DNA of 64,000 bases from Symbiodinium natans (taxonomy: Eukaryota; Sar; Dinophyceae; Suessiales; Symbiodiniaceae): positions 552,001 through 616,000 of the forward strand of contig CAJNDS010001669.1 of the NCBI GenBank assembly GCA_905221605.1, read 5' to 3'. The notes beneath the pieces are model-generated. The model did no database searches. It was not told the origin of the DNA and was given only the letters and a program-made list of their open reading frames with translations. Made by a program: the position numbers and the translations under genes. Below, piece after piece: positions 21,831 to 32,579 of this stretch (positions are counted from its first letter, which is position 1; each line of letters opens with the position of its first letter).

Positions 21831-22324
21831 TCTGGACGAAGAGAAACACTTGAACAGATGCCTCTGGACTAGCAAGAGAACTGGCAACGACTTTCCGCAC
21901 CTCACCTGCAGCAAGTTCGCGCACCTAAAATGGAGATTCGAGCGCTTGTCATTGAGCAACACGTGAATCCTGAACCCTGCAAAATCCTTAAACACTGTAA
22001 CAAGCGCTCAAGCAAAAGGCCAAAGGCCTAAGGAGGCAACTTTTCGTACCCTCAGACCTTTTTCCACGCAAATTTTGCGGAACCCTAAACCCTAAACCCT
22101 AAACCCTAAAATGACTCTGGCTGGGTGTATATTTCCACAGGGCTCCCTGGACCTTCGACTCCTTCGACAAATGCGAGGATACATCAGAGGCGGTTTCTCA
22201 CCAGACAGAGCCCGAACCAACCCTAAACCCTGAACCCTAAACCCTCCGAAAGCCTTGGGGAATCGCACCGCTGGGGCTTGGACTGTGAAAGATGGAAACG
22301 CGCGGTGCGCGAATTGGTGCTTCA

Positions 22325-22473
22325 TCTATGTCTCCGGTTTAGGTTTAGGGTTTAGGGTTTAGGGTTTTTAGGGTTTAGGGTTTAGGGTTTAGGGTTTAGG
22401 GTTTAGGGTTTAGGGTTTAGGGTTTAGGGTTTAGGGTTTAGGGTTTAGGGTTTAGGGTTTAGGGTTTAGGGTC
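22325..22473 (+). repeat. Telomere-like tract (TTTAGGG, about 20 units)
   Basis: Nearly perfect heptamers over about 145 bases with one TTTTTAGGG slip. Confidence 0.95.
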
Positions 22474-22564
22474 GGGTTTAGCCCACTGCAGACGAGCGAC
22501 TTCGCAAATGGTGTCAAGTGGCATAGCCTGCTTTTTCATCTTCTGCGCGTTCTGTCTTACCGAA

Positions 22565-22653
22565 CCCAGAGAGCCTACTGTCCCTCAATTAACGAATATA
22601 CCTTAAATCATACTAAGGATCCCTTTATAGTCCAAGGGTTTTGGGGTCTCTGG
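22565..22653. mobile_element. MITE family B copy, 89 bp, compact
   Basis: Ends CCCAGAGAGCC and GGTCTCTGGG are inverted. The body carries ACCTTAAATCATACTAAGGA and TCCCTTTATAG. It is the most compact example of the family in the window. Confidence 0.7.
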
Positions 22654-22806
22654 GCATACTATATTGTGTGATATTCGACGATGAAAACTTAGTGTGTCCG
22701 ATGATGTTACATTACTTGATAGGCATAACTACATGTTGACATTTACGTGCGTGGACAAGTGTGTATTAGTATTCAAAGGAGGGCCTTCCTACTTTCGAGG
22801 GATAGT

Positions 22807-22875
22807 TAACCCTAAACCCTAAACCCTAAACCCTAAACCCTATCTAAACCCTATCTAAACCCTAAACCCTAAACC
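22807..22875 (-). repeat. Telomere-like tract (CCCTAAA with CCCTATCTAAA)
   Basis: About nine units including two CCCTATCTAAA insertional variants. Confidence 0.85.
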
Positions 22876-22963
22876 CCGTTCCCAGTCGGGCCGGAGATCA
22901 CGCTGACCTGGACTCCTGACCCTTAGCAACCTTAGAAGACCTTTTGCATACCGCAGAAGGCCC

Positions 22964-23059
22964 AGGTTTAGGGTTTAGGGTTTAGGGTTTAGGGTTTAGG
23001 GTTTAAGGTTTAGGGTTTAGGGTTTAGGGTTTAGGGTTTAGGGTTTAGGGTTTAGGGTT
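22964..23059 (+). repeat. Telomere-like tract (TTTAGGG, about 13 units)
   Basis: Nearly perfect heptamers, with one TTTAAGG unit. Confidence 0.95.
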
Positions 23060-23394
23060 CAGCATCTCAAGTTCGAGCATTTACTAGGCCAGCAGTGTGT
23101 GTAGGCAACGGAAAAAAAACCCACCCACCCAGAGAATCCCAAAACATTAAGAAAATAAAAAATTTACATTTCTCATCAGCAAGCCCTGTCCTCCAACCTC
23201 CCTCTGTCATGGAGCATCCTACCCACGAACCATTTCATCGGCCCCCATAGAGGGGCGGGACTTGAAATCCTGAAACCGGTGAAGGCTCGGTTTTGGTCAA
23301 AAATCCAGAAAACGAGAGACCACCCAGAGCCGTCGATTTCAGTACTAAAAAATCGCATTTTTAATTGGGACCCGGGCCGATCCTGGGGTCCCCC

Positions 23395-24175
23395 CGATTT
23401 GCAAGGGCCAAGGCCGCACGCGCGCGGGCCAGGACAAGGCCAGACCCTTGCGTGCCCAACAGGGCCGGTCGATTTAAGGATTGGCCCAGGGCCAGTGACC
23501 AACAGGGCCGGTCGATTTGGAAGGGCCAAGGCCAAGGCCAAGGCCGCACGCGCGCGGGCCAGGACAAGGCCAGACCCTTGCATGCCCAACAGGGCCGGTC
23601 GATTTAAGGATTGGCCCCAGGGCCAGTGACCAACAGGGCCGGTCGATTTGGAAGGGCCAAGGCCAAGGCCAAGGCCGCGCGCGCGCGGGCCAGGACAAGG
23701 CCAGACCCTTGAGTGCCCAACAGGGCCGGTCGATTTAAGGATTGGCCCCAGGGCCAGTGACCAACAGCGCCGGTCGATTTGGAAGGGCCAAGGCCAAGGC
23801 CAAGGCTGCGCGCGCGCGGGCCAGGACAAGGCCAGACCCTTCCGTGCCCAACAGGGCCGGTCGATTTAAGGATTGGCCCCAGGGCCAGTGACCAACAGGG
23901 CCGGTCGATTTGGAAGGGCCAAGGCCAAGGCCAAGGCCGCGCGCGCGCGGGCCAGGACAAGGCCAGACCCTTGCGTGCCCAACAGGGCCGGTCGATCTGG
24001 AAGGGCCCCTTGAGTGCCCAACAGGGCCGGTCGATTTGGAAGGGCCAAGGCCAAGGCCAAGGCCGCGCGCGCGTGGGCCAGGACAAGGCCAGACCCTTGA
24101 GTGCCCAACAGGGCCGGTCGATTTGGAAGGATTGCCCTTAGGGCGTGACCAACAGGGCCGGTCGATTTGCTGACT
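23395..24175. repeat. 131-bp GC-rich minisatellite, about 6 units
   Basis: A 131-base unit containing AACAGGGCCGGTCGATTT twice, AAGGCCAAGGCCAAGGCC and a GCGCGCGCG run repeats from about 23395 to 23960 with very few changes. Shorter, rearranged units follow to 24175. The period is not a multiple of 3, so the long open frames on both strands (Arg/Pro/Gly-rich) drift between frames and are not a gene. Confidence 0.9.
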
Positions 24176-24466
24176 ATAGGGTTTAAATATATATAGGTAA
24201 GAGAGGTTTAGGGTTTAGGGTTTAGGTTTGGGTTCGGGGTTAAGGGCGCAGGGCTTACCCACACAACTGGGAATTCGGATTTAGGGTTAAGGGCTTGGGG
24301 CCTACCCAGAATTCTGGGAGGATCCAAGATGTAGAAGCCCCAAAATGGTACAGTACCCTAAACTTTTGGGTCATTCTCAGGAACCCTCCAAGGGATCTAC
24401 TTTTTGGATGCTCCCCGGGGCTCTACACGTTGGATCCTCCCAGGGGTCTGGGTTTGCGCAAAAGAT

Positions 24467-24573
24467 TCCAACCCTAAACCCTAAACCCCAAACCCTAAAC
24501 CCTAAACTCTCAACCCTAAAACCCTAAACCCTAAACCCTAAACCCTACACCCTAACCCTAAACCCTACACTCT
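24467..24573 (-). repeat. Telomere-like tract (CCCTAAA, about 13 degenerate units)
   Basis: Heptamers with CCCCAAA, CTCTCAA and CCCTACA changes; older-looking than the perfect arrays. Confidence 0.85.
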
Positions 24574-25219
24574 GAAGAGGGGCTCGCCAGGGCCTCGGCA
24601 ATCAAGGCGTTGAGGCGCTGCTTGGTGCGTCGAGCGCGCATGACGCGGGGCCACGCCTTGTCCGATCCTGCGGCTTGTGGAAGTCTTATTCTAAAAGGGT
24701 TTAGGGTTTAGGGTTCAGGGTTTAGGGTTTAGGGTTTAGGGTTTAGGGCTACTAGACCCAGGAGTAACCTAGGAATAAACAGGTACCCTTTTTGGTTTCA
24801 CGGGGATTACACAAGGGGAACCCCAACACTAAAGAAGGAAATGGGGGCCTACTTCGGGTGCTACTTTTTTGGCGCCCGAAATACCCTAAACTCTGAACCC
24901 CGCATAGCTCAAAGGCAATATCCACTTCGCAGGGATTTGGCAACTGGTGAGGAGGAAAATCATGCCGTGCTGCAGAACCTATTAGGGCCCGTCATCCGGT
25001 TCGGGGATGAGGGTCTAGGATTTAGGGCTTATAAAAGGGCTTTAGGGTGTAGGGCTTTATGGATTAGGGATTTAGGGTTTAGGGGCGCAGGACTCTGTCA
25101 ACTAACCCTAAACCCTAAACCCTTAGACATAGATGAAGCACCGATTCGCGCACTGTGCGTTTCCAGCTTTCACAGTCCAAGCCCCAGCGGTGAGATTCCC
25201 CAGGAATTTGAATTGTACG

Positions 25220-25283
25220 GAGGGTTTAGGGTTTAGGGTTTAGGGTTTAGGGTTTAGGGTTTAGGGTTTAGGGTTTAGGGTTG
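25220..25283 (+). repeat. Telomere-like tract (TTTAGGG, about 9 units)
   Basis: Perfect heptamers ending just before the family C element at 25295. Confidence 0.9.
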
Positions 25284-25294
25284 ACGGTTTCGGG

Positions 25295-25397
25295 CTTGGG
25301 GTGTTCCCGCGAAAACTCATAGTCCTGAATAGGGATTATAGTACCCCCTATTACAATCCCTACTAAGGACTGTTAGGAGAAGGGGGAACATCCCAAG
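25295..25397. mobile_element. MITE family C copy, about 103 bp
   Basis: Ends CTTGGGGTGTTCCC and GGGGGAACATCCCAAG are imperfect inverted repeats. The body holds AGTCCTGAATAGGGA and TCCCTACTAAGGACT as a second inverted pair. No coding capacity. Confidence 0.7.
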
Positions 25398-25437
25398 TTT
25401 CGGGTTTGGGGTTGAAGGGTTTTTGGGTTTTCCGACC

Positions 25438-25516
25438 CTGAACCCTAAACCCTAAACCCTAAACCCTAAACCCTAAACTCTATACCCTAAACCCTAAACC
25501 CTAAACCCTAAACCCT
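25438..25516 (-). repeat. Telomere-like tract (CCCTAAA, about 11 units)
   Basis: Heptamers with CTCTATA interruption in the middle. Confidence 0.9.
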
Positions 25517-25625
25517 ATTCCTATTTCGGGGGGTTCAGTCTCAGTCTCCAGGTCGGCCCAGGCACTTATCGTGGGCCCGGTTTCCGAGTACCTCCCCCGC
25601 CCCCCCCGCCGCCACCCCTGTAGAG

Positions 25626-25805
25626 GTTTAGGGTTTAGGGTGTTTAGGGTTTTTAAGGTTTATAGGGTTTCTAGGATTTCTAGGATTTCTAGGGTTTGTA
25701 GAGTTTATAGGGTTTCTAGGGTTTATAGGTTTTTTAGGGTTTATAGGGTGTAGGGTTAGGGTTTGTAGGTTGAGGGTTGGGGGTTGGGGGTTGAGGGTTT
25801 AGGGT
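25626..25805 (+). repeat. Degenerate telomere-like tract (TTTCTAGGG, TTTATAGGG)
   Basis: TTTAGGG expanded to 9-mers such as GGTTTCTAG and GGTTTATAG, then TTGGGGG/TTGAGGG units. The register is loose and mutated. Confidence 0.75.
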
Positions 25806-26252
25806 GTCTTCTGCATGATCTGAGGGCCGTGCGCGATCCATGCAAAAGACATGCCAGCACATGGGCTGGATCGGAAAGAGCCATCAACCCCGAGAAGCCC
25901 TCCGCGTCACTCGCTCTCCCAAAGGAACAACTCGCAACCGCCCTTCGGGGATTGCAGACACATGTACACCACATTCCGTCCATTCCAGATCGCAGGCATC
26001 GCTTGCGGACTCCCCATCTCTGACATGTGCACCGCGTAGGGTTTAGGGTTTGGCGTTTAGGGATGTACCCACATCCTAAACCCTAAACCCTAAACATACA
26101 GTTCTGCAAGGGGGCCTCTGGTGGGGTACTCCATGGAGAGTTCAGTCAGTCAACGCGTGCAGTCCTCCAGAAGATGCGCGCCGCTCGAACTTGTCAGCCT
26201 CGACTCAAGACACAATCAGGGAGCTCAGCCACCCCTTACAGCTCAGGTACCC

Positions 26253-26315
26253 CTCAACCCTAAACCCTAAACCCTAAACCCTAAACCCTAAACCCTAAAC
26301 CCTAAACCCTAAACC
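26253..26315 (-). repeat. Telomere-like tract (CCCTAAA, about 8 units)
   Basis: Perfect heptamers. Confidence 0.9.
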
Positions 26316-27281
26316 TAAAAGGCCCCTCAATACCCCTCAATGAAATAGAATGGGGTTTAGGGTTCCAGACTTCGGGCTGAGGATTGCACCGTGCTTCTGG
26401 TGACTGACGGTATGCTCCTTGATTGTGACATGTTGGGCTCCGGAGCCTAAACCCCCGATACCCGTTGTTGCATTAAGGGGCAGGGTTTAAGCTTTAGGGT
26501 TTAGGGTTTAGGGGTTGAGGGCTCAGGGTTTAGGGGGTGTGGGGTTCAGGGTTCAGGGTTTAGGGTTTAGGGTTCAGGGTTTGAGGGCCTTAAGCTCTCT
26601 GGAGGTTTCTCGGTTCTCTGTTTTACAGCAGATTCCGCGCAGTTTTTTGGGGGACTTGTGACTGTGGGGGGTTTAAAGGGCTTAGGGGGCTTTAGGGGCC
26701 CTAAACCCTAAACCCCAAACCCTAATCCTTTAATCCTTTAAGGTGGCAAAACCAAACCCCAGGTCGTCTCATGAGCCACTGCCAGTCGAAGGTGCCTTGC
26801 TTTTGTGGGTTTAGGGGTTTAGGCTTTAGGGTCTAGGGTCTAGGGTTTAGGGTTGCGCAACTGAAGCATCTAGGTACCGTTTGCCAGCCGAGGCGCCAGT
26901 GGCTCCTAGGGCAGCAAAAAGACGGGGCAATGGGCAATGGGCAATGGCTTTATAGGGTTGTTTGAACACTTTGGTTCACTGTTTAGGGTTTAGGGTTTAG
27001 GGTTTAGGGCTAGGCCTTAGCACATGTGAGAGCATGAAGGGCCCCTATTTTGCATAGAAGCACTCAAACATGCAGCGCTAATGAGCTTGAAAGACCTCTT
27101 ACTCACAGGGATGGCGACCGTGTAGGGGGCGTGGGCGTCTTCCTCTCCCTGCCATTGCTATGCTTCCTGTAGAATCACCGTCCTTTGTTCCAGAGAGGTT
27201 CATGTTAGGGTTTAGGGCCGGGTGTAGGATTCTGAAACCCAATGAGGGAACATGCAAAATGTCCCAAGGGGCTACCGAGTT

Positions 27282-27353
27282 GCCCTAAACCCTAAACCCT
27301 AAACCCTAAACCCTAAACCCTAAAACCCTAAACCCTAAACCCTAAACCCTAAG
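27282..27353 (-). repeat. Telomere-like tract (CCCTAAA, about 10 units)
   Basis: Perfect heptamers with one AAAA slip in the middle. Confidence 0.9.
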
Positions 27354-27454
27354 TTGCCCAAGCTTGCGTCCCAAGGTGCTCGTGGCTGTGGGCGGCCATC
27401 CGCCACGTCGCCGGCTGCCCAGGCAGCAAGCCTTGGCTGACAACCTCATGAGGG

Positions 27455-27655
27455 TGTAGGGTTTAGGGTTTAGGGTTTTATGGTTTTAGGGTTTTGGGGT
27501 TTTAGGGTTTTAGGGTTCTAGGGTTTTAGGGTCTTAGGGTCTTAGGGTTTTAGGGGTCTTAGGGTTTAGGGTTTTAGGGTCTTAGGGTCTTAGTGTTTTA
27601 GGGTTTTAGGGTTTTAGGGCTTTAGGGTTTTTAGGGTTTTTAGGGTTTTAGGATT
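27455..27655 (+). repeat. Octamer telomere-like tract (TTTTAGGG / TCTTAGGG)
   Basis: About 200 bases of mainly 8-base units, TTTTAGGG interleaved with TCTTAGGG; heptamers occur only at the left edge. It marks local amplification of a variant unit. Confidence 0.9.
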
Positions 27656-28059
27656 CGTGTTCTGTACGACTGCTTGGTCCGACTCTCACGTGTGGAACCT
27701 TGTACTTGAAGGTTCAGTGGTAGTTGTAAGGCAGGCTGAAAGTACCCTCAATGGGGTTAGAAGTATACTTGCCCAACTTTTAACCCTACTTATGACTTCC
27801 CACGGACCCGAAACCCTAAACCCTAAACTCCTAAACCCGAAACCCTAAACCCTACTTTTGGCTGCCTCCCCGGAACCTCCCCTGAACCTCCAAAGCGCAT
27901 ATAGATGAGGACCGACAGCACCTCTGGAGTCGGGTCATCCCTTTGCAACTGGCCAGAAGTATGCAAACGCCAGAGAGCCCAATCCCCGTTTTAGGGTTTA
28001 GGGTCTAGGTTTTTTCGGTTCTGGGGTTTGGGGTTTGGGGTACTAATTCAGAATTTTGG

Positions 28060-28199
28060 GGGGACCCTAAACCCTAAACCCCAAACCCTGAACCCTAAAC
28101 CCTAAACCCTAAACCCTAAACCCTAAACCCTGAACCCTAAACCCTAAACCCTAAACCCTAAACCCTAAACCCTAAACCCTAAACCCTAAACCCTAAACA
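28060..28199 (-). repeat. Telomere-like tract (CCCTAAA, about 19 units)
   Basis: Heptamers with CCCTGAA variants at two places. Confidence 0.95.
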
Positions 28200-28303
28200 G
28201 GGGACATTCTGATGGGGGGATCTTGGGCTTCCGGGGGGGCGCACAGGCTCCTTGCCAAGGGACTCTGTGCGGTAAGCTGCGTCCTGGCAAGTTCGACATT
28301 TGA

Positions 28304-28420
28304 AAGGTTTAGGGTTTAGGGTTTAGGGTTTAGGGTTTAGGGTTTAGGGTTTAGGGTTTAGGGTTTAGGGTTTAGGGTTTAGGGTTTAGGGTTAGGGTTA
28401 AGGGTTTAGGGTTTAGGGTT
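28304..28420 (+). repeat. Telomere-like tract (TTTAGGG, about 16 units)
   Basis: Perfect heptamers. Together with the tract 105 bases to the left it forms a large inverted pair. Confidence 0.95.
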
Positions 28421-28746
28421 CCCGACTCCCGTGACCAGCTTCACTGACTGCGCTTGCAATAATGACACGTCTACATGCACATCTCTGAAGCGCAGTATGC
28501 AGCACACTGCATGCGATCCTGCTGCAGTTCAGTCCTGATGGCTCCGTGGATGTAACCCCTCCACCCACACCCGCCTTCGCCCTGCCGCCCTGAACCCCCG
28601 AGCCCAGTGCCCCCGCATTCAGGAGTGGACCCTAAACCCTAAACCCTAAACCCTTAAGAAGGCTCCTTGTAGAGTTCAAGGCATATTCCTTCACTATAAA
28701 GTGTGCTGGCTAAAAAGACCTAAGCCCGCAAAGCCGCCTCAAACCC

Positions 28747-28869
28747 TACTTGGAGGTTCATGGGTCGTTCTAAGTGGGTTTAAGGTTTTGGGTTTAGGGT
28801 TTAGGGTGATAAGTATGGTCATCCTACTAATGACCCTACTTAGCGAACTGGCCCATGAACCTCCACGTC
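28747..28869. mobile_element. MITE family A copy with telomere-like insert
   Basis: Arms TACTTGGAGGTTCATGGGT and GCCCATGAACCTCCACGT bound about 85 bases, of which 28785-28807 are TTTAGGG-like. Confidence 0.7.
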
Positions 28870-29742
28870 GTACCCGCTCTCCTAAGTCTTAAACCCCCAA
28901 GGGCACCAGCACGAGCGCCCGCCGCACCAGGTTTGAAGCCCCTGTGCTTAGGCGGCTGGTCGGAGCCCAGGGGACGCGAGTTCCTTCCCAGGGCGAACTT
29001 GGGAGTTTTTTGACTTAGTAAGCAGGGCTATAGTCTCATTGTTTAATTGTGATTAGGACAACGAAGCATTCGAGACCCTATGGTTTGAGGTGTATTCTGT
29101 AAATAAAAGGCTTTAGGGTTTGGGGTTTCGGGCTCTCTCCGACCAACCCGGAACCCTAGCCAGTAAGTTTGCACCCCCGCCCCGAAGCTTCACAACCTAA
29201 GCCCGAAACCCGAAACCCTCAAATTTCCCACGAACCCCAAATCCCACAAACAATCCGCACTCTAAATCCCCAACCGTCGCAACCCTTAAGCCCCCAAACC
29301 GCCTAAGCCCTAATCCCTAAAACCCCGAAAACCCAAACCGCCTACTGTAAGCCCTTCTTGAAAGACCTTTTGACTTCGTAACTCTTTTTACTATCCCTAT
29401 TCGAAATCCTATCATAATCCCCATAACACTTATCCCTATTCGAAATCCTATCATAATCCCCATAACACTTTATACCAATGATGACTCTCACATTCCTATA
29501 AAGCACATTCAGCAGTTCTTGATTTGTTTTGTGTAATTTTGCTATTCCCCAAAAAGATTGTAGTGCTGAAGCTTATGCAATAGCAAAACCGGCGCAACAA
29601 ATCCCTAATTATATCTAACTACGATACTTCCCGCTAGAGCCATAAAAATAGGACTTTTTGTCGTGTGGTCTTCATATAAACAAGAGCAAAAGAGACCTCC
29701 TAAGGAGAGTATGGGAGTAACCGACGCTGCTTTTGTGATGAG

Positions 29743-29830
29743 CCCGGGGACCCCAGTACCCCCTTAACTACGAAATGTGTCCTTAAAAATATGGAATATT
29801 CCTCAATTATGGGGTACTGGAGTCTCTGGG
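29743..29830. mobile_element. MITE family B copy, 88 bp
   Basis: Ends CCCGGGGACCCCAGTACCCC and GGGGTACTGGAGTCTCTGGG match as inverted repeats at 17 of 20 positions. The interior has the family word GGAATATTCCT. Confidence 0.75.
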
Positions 29831-30103
29831 AGACTGGGGGGGCTTCCCCGCACGCCTGGAACAGCTCGGAAGAGCTCTTGTCCAGTGGAGTCCTCGTGCG
29901 TTCGCAGTTAGGGTTTCGGGGCTAGGGCAGCTCCTTGTCACTGCCGCCCGATGCTTCCCTAGACCTAAACCCTAAACCCTAAACGCTAGACCCTATCCCT
30001 ACACCCCAAACCCCAAACCCTACAACATCCCAGTGCTATCAAGACTACGCAGATCTGAATTGTCCAACTTCTCCCGCGCTTCTACCCCATTCGCCGCCTC
30101 GTT

Positions 30104-30229
30104 GGTTGGAGGGTTCATGGGTAGCTCTAAGTAGGAATATAAGTCCCCCTAAACTCGTTTCGTTATGCATGAATTTAGTTTCCGTACGTTTAGAACCCTA
30201 CTTACGACTGCCCGTGTACCTACAAGTGT
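30104..30229. mobile_element. MITE family A copy, diverged
   Basis: Arms TTGGAGGGTTCATGGGTAG and CTGCCCGTGTACCTACAAG are an imperfect inverted pair, with CTAAGTAGG/CCTACTTA just inside. Confidence 0.6.
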
Positions 30230-30490
30230 CCTTTAACGGCACGTTCGCGCCGTAGTAGTTCAGCAGACACAGCCATGGTCCTGGGCGGAGGTCTGCCCGA
30301 AACGCGCACAGACAACGTCATATTCATTATTGTGACTAGTATTGTTGCTGCGAATAATGTTAGCACGCACATTAGTACGAGCATCACTATGATCACATTA
30401 TTTTGATTAGTACTAGTATTATTAGAAGTATGCATGTTTTTGGTAGTATTACCCTTCTTCTTATTTTAGTCTTTTTAGCATTATTCTTAT

Positions 30491-30620
<130 letters not shown>

Positions 30621-30716
30621 GTTTACTGCGATGCATGCTTTGAGACACCCCCAGCTTGAGTGACTCAAGCGGGTGGACTCGGATGGGAGCAGAACTTGGG
30701 AAAACCAAGCAGAAGG

Positions 30717-30963
30717 CATGGGTTCCCCTACTACCCCCCTCTATACCACTAGGGTTTAGGGTTTAGGGTTTAGGGTTTAGGGTTTAGGGTTTAGGGTTTA
30801 GGGTTTAGGGTTTAGGGTTTAGGGTTTAGGGTTTAGGGCTACTACACCCCCTGTGTTCCCCCATAATTTAGGTTGCTTAGGGACAATTAAGCCGAATTCA
30901 GGCTATTTAAGGGGGGGAACCTAGGGGGGGGTAGTATAGAGGGGGGTAGTAGGGGAACCCATG
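30717..30963. mobile_element. MITE family D copy 1, with telomere-like insert
   Basis: A perfect terminal inverted repeat of about 30 bases begins CATGGGTTCCCCTACTACCC at 30717 and ends as its complement at 30963. A 90-base TTTAGGG array (30749-30839) lies directly inside the left arm. Confidence 0.85.
30749..30839 (+). repeat. Telomere-like tract (TTTAGGG, about 13 units)
   Basis: Perfect heptamers placed between the left arm and body of the family D element. Confidence 0.95.
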
Positions 30964-31116
30964 AAGAGGACATGCCGTCCCGTGGTTCTCAGAAAAGGAA
31001 CCCACTCGGCTGGCCACGACGTGTTTTCCTCGCAGAAAGGAGGCGGATGGCGAAAATTCCAAGAGTTCACATGTGCGATTCAGGTCTTCGGGATCTGGGT
31101 TGAAAACAAGGGATCA

Positions 31117-31262
31117 TGGCTTACCCTACTGCCCCCCTCTATACTCTCCCCTCTAGGTTCCCCCCTTAAATAACCTTACTTAGGCGTAACTACCCCTAAA
31201 CAGTCACAATTACGGGGGGCATCAAGGGGGGGGTAGTAAAGAGGGGGGTAGCAGGTAAGGCT
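31117..31262. mobile_element. MITE family D copy 2
   Basis: Ends GCTTACCCTACTGCCCCCCT and GGGGGGTAGCAGGTAAGGC are inverted, sharing the CTACTxCCCCCCTCTAtACT core with copy 1. It has no telomere-like insert, so it shows the shorter state of the element. Confidence 0.8.
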
Positions 31263-31329
31263 GGAAAGGGAGCTCTCTAGCATAAAAAAGAGGCTCCACG
31301 CATCTCAGCTCGAGCACTGCATAGGCAAT

Positions 31330-31485
31330 CCCAGAGAGCCCAACACCCCTTGGCCCCCGATACGGTTTGAGGTATAAGCCTCACCTGTGGGAACCACGGA
31401 ATGTACTTCAAACCCTACTCATAACGAGCCCTCGATATGGTTTCAGGGATAAGCCTCACTTGAGGGATACTTTTGGGCTTTCTGG
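31330..31485. mobile_element. MITE family B copy, long form
   Basis: Left end CCCAGAGAGCCCAACACCCC, right end GGGCTTTCTGGGA. The interior holds two CGATAnGGTTT...GGTATAAGCC-like modules. Confidence 0.7.
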
Positions 31486-31930
31486 GATGCAGCAACGCAA
31501 AGGCCCAAACCCCTGCCCTCTGCACCTGGTTTGATGGTAGGCCCAGGGCCATCGCTGAACGAGCAGACCACCTAAGCCAAGCCCTAAAACCTAATTAAAC
31601 CCTAAACCCTAAACCCTAAACCCAAGCAGCAGGACCATGGGGCTTTAGTCCTAAAACGAGGGATCGTGGCTGGCAAGAAAGAGAGATCCGGGAGTGCACT
31701 TTTCTGCTATGATTCCTCCCACGGTGTTTAGGGTTTAGGTTTTAGGGTTTAGGTTTTAGGGTTTAGGTTTTAGGGTTTTAGGGTCCTGGAACCGTTGCCA
31801 TTTGCGCACTCTGATTGGAGAGCCTCATGACGTCGATTTTTCGGCTCTGCGTATACCACTTCCAAGAAATTTTGCCGGCTGCCAAGCAGTCCCGCTACCT
31901 TGTACTCCATGAAGTTGAAAAGGCTAGGAT

Positions 31931-32051
31931 TTGGATGTTCCCCCTTACACGAACAGTCCTTAGTAGGGAATCTAGTAACCCCCAGCCTATTCTCATAACC
32001 CCAAAGCCTAAACCCTAAACCCTGGAGTAGTACAAGGGGGAACATCCCAAG
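31931..32051. mobile_element. MITE family C copy with telomere-like insert
   Basis: Ends TTGGATGTTCCCCCTTA and AAGGGGGAACATCCCAA are nearly exact inverted repeats; AGTCCTTAGTAGGGA lies inside. CCCTAAACCCT at about 32009-32022 interrupts it. Confidence 0.7.
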
Positions 32052-32091
32052 CCTAGGATCAACAACTTCGGGCGCCCCAGACGTTGAATCC

Positions 32092-32141
32092 CTAACCCTA
32101 AACCCTAAACCCTAAACCCTAAACCCTAAACCCTAAACCCT
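32092..32141 (-). repeat. Telomere-like tract (CCCTAAA, about 7 units)
   Basis: Perfect heptamers. Confidence 0.9.
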
Positions 32142-32262
32142 TAGTCAGGGGATATTCGGGGCCTCTCTGGGCTTCTTACGACTGGGAAGGGCACCGGGCG
32201 CTGGGCGACGCAGCGCCAGACTTCGGCGTGGCGGGCCTCCTGAAGTGGATTGGTTTCGGATT

Positions 32263-32400
32263 TAGGGCTAGGGTTTAGGGTTTAGGGTTTAGGGTTTAGG
32301 GTTTAGGGTTTAGGGTTTAGGGTTTAGGGTTTAGGGTTTGGGGTTTAGGGTTTAGGGTTTAGGGCTTAGGGTTTAGGGCTTGGGGTTTGGGGTTTAGGGT
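32263..32400 (+). repeat. Telomere-like tract (TTTAGGG, about 18 units)
   Basis: Mostly perfect heptamers. It is the last substantial tract before the AT-rich satellite. Confidence 0.9.
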
Positions 32401-32492
32401 GTTGGCCTGACGCGGACAGCTGGTTTGGAAAAGCCAACGAGCCAAGCGCCAACCCCATGGGCAGAGCCCAATACCCCTTAGTTAAGGGGGAT

Positions 32493-32547
32493 GTATATAT
32501 ATATATATATGTATATCTATCTACCTGTATATATATATATATATATA
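32493..32547. repeat. TA microsatellite
   Basis: TATATATA runs with GTATATCTATC between them, just left of the AT-rich satellite. Confidence 0.85.
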
Positions 32548-32579
32548 TGTGAGAGGGACCTTTTGGGTCCATTTCACGT

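Larger units (their letters stand above)
24176..30480. other. Long gene-less stretch dominated by telomere-like tracts
   Basis: More than a dozen TTTAGGG/CCCTAAA tracts, MITE family A, B and C copies and unique-looking fillers of 100-400 bases. An AT-rich segment holds a tandem duplication of 39 bases (29392-29430 and 29431-29469). I find no frame with a recognisable protein. Confidence 0.6.

Noticed and set aside
23176..24173. Several long open frames on both strands (up to 217 residues)
   Set aside because: All lie in the 131-base minisatellite, whose period is not a multiple of 3, and none keeps one frame across units.
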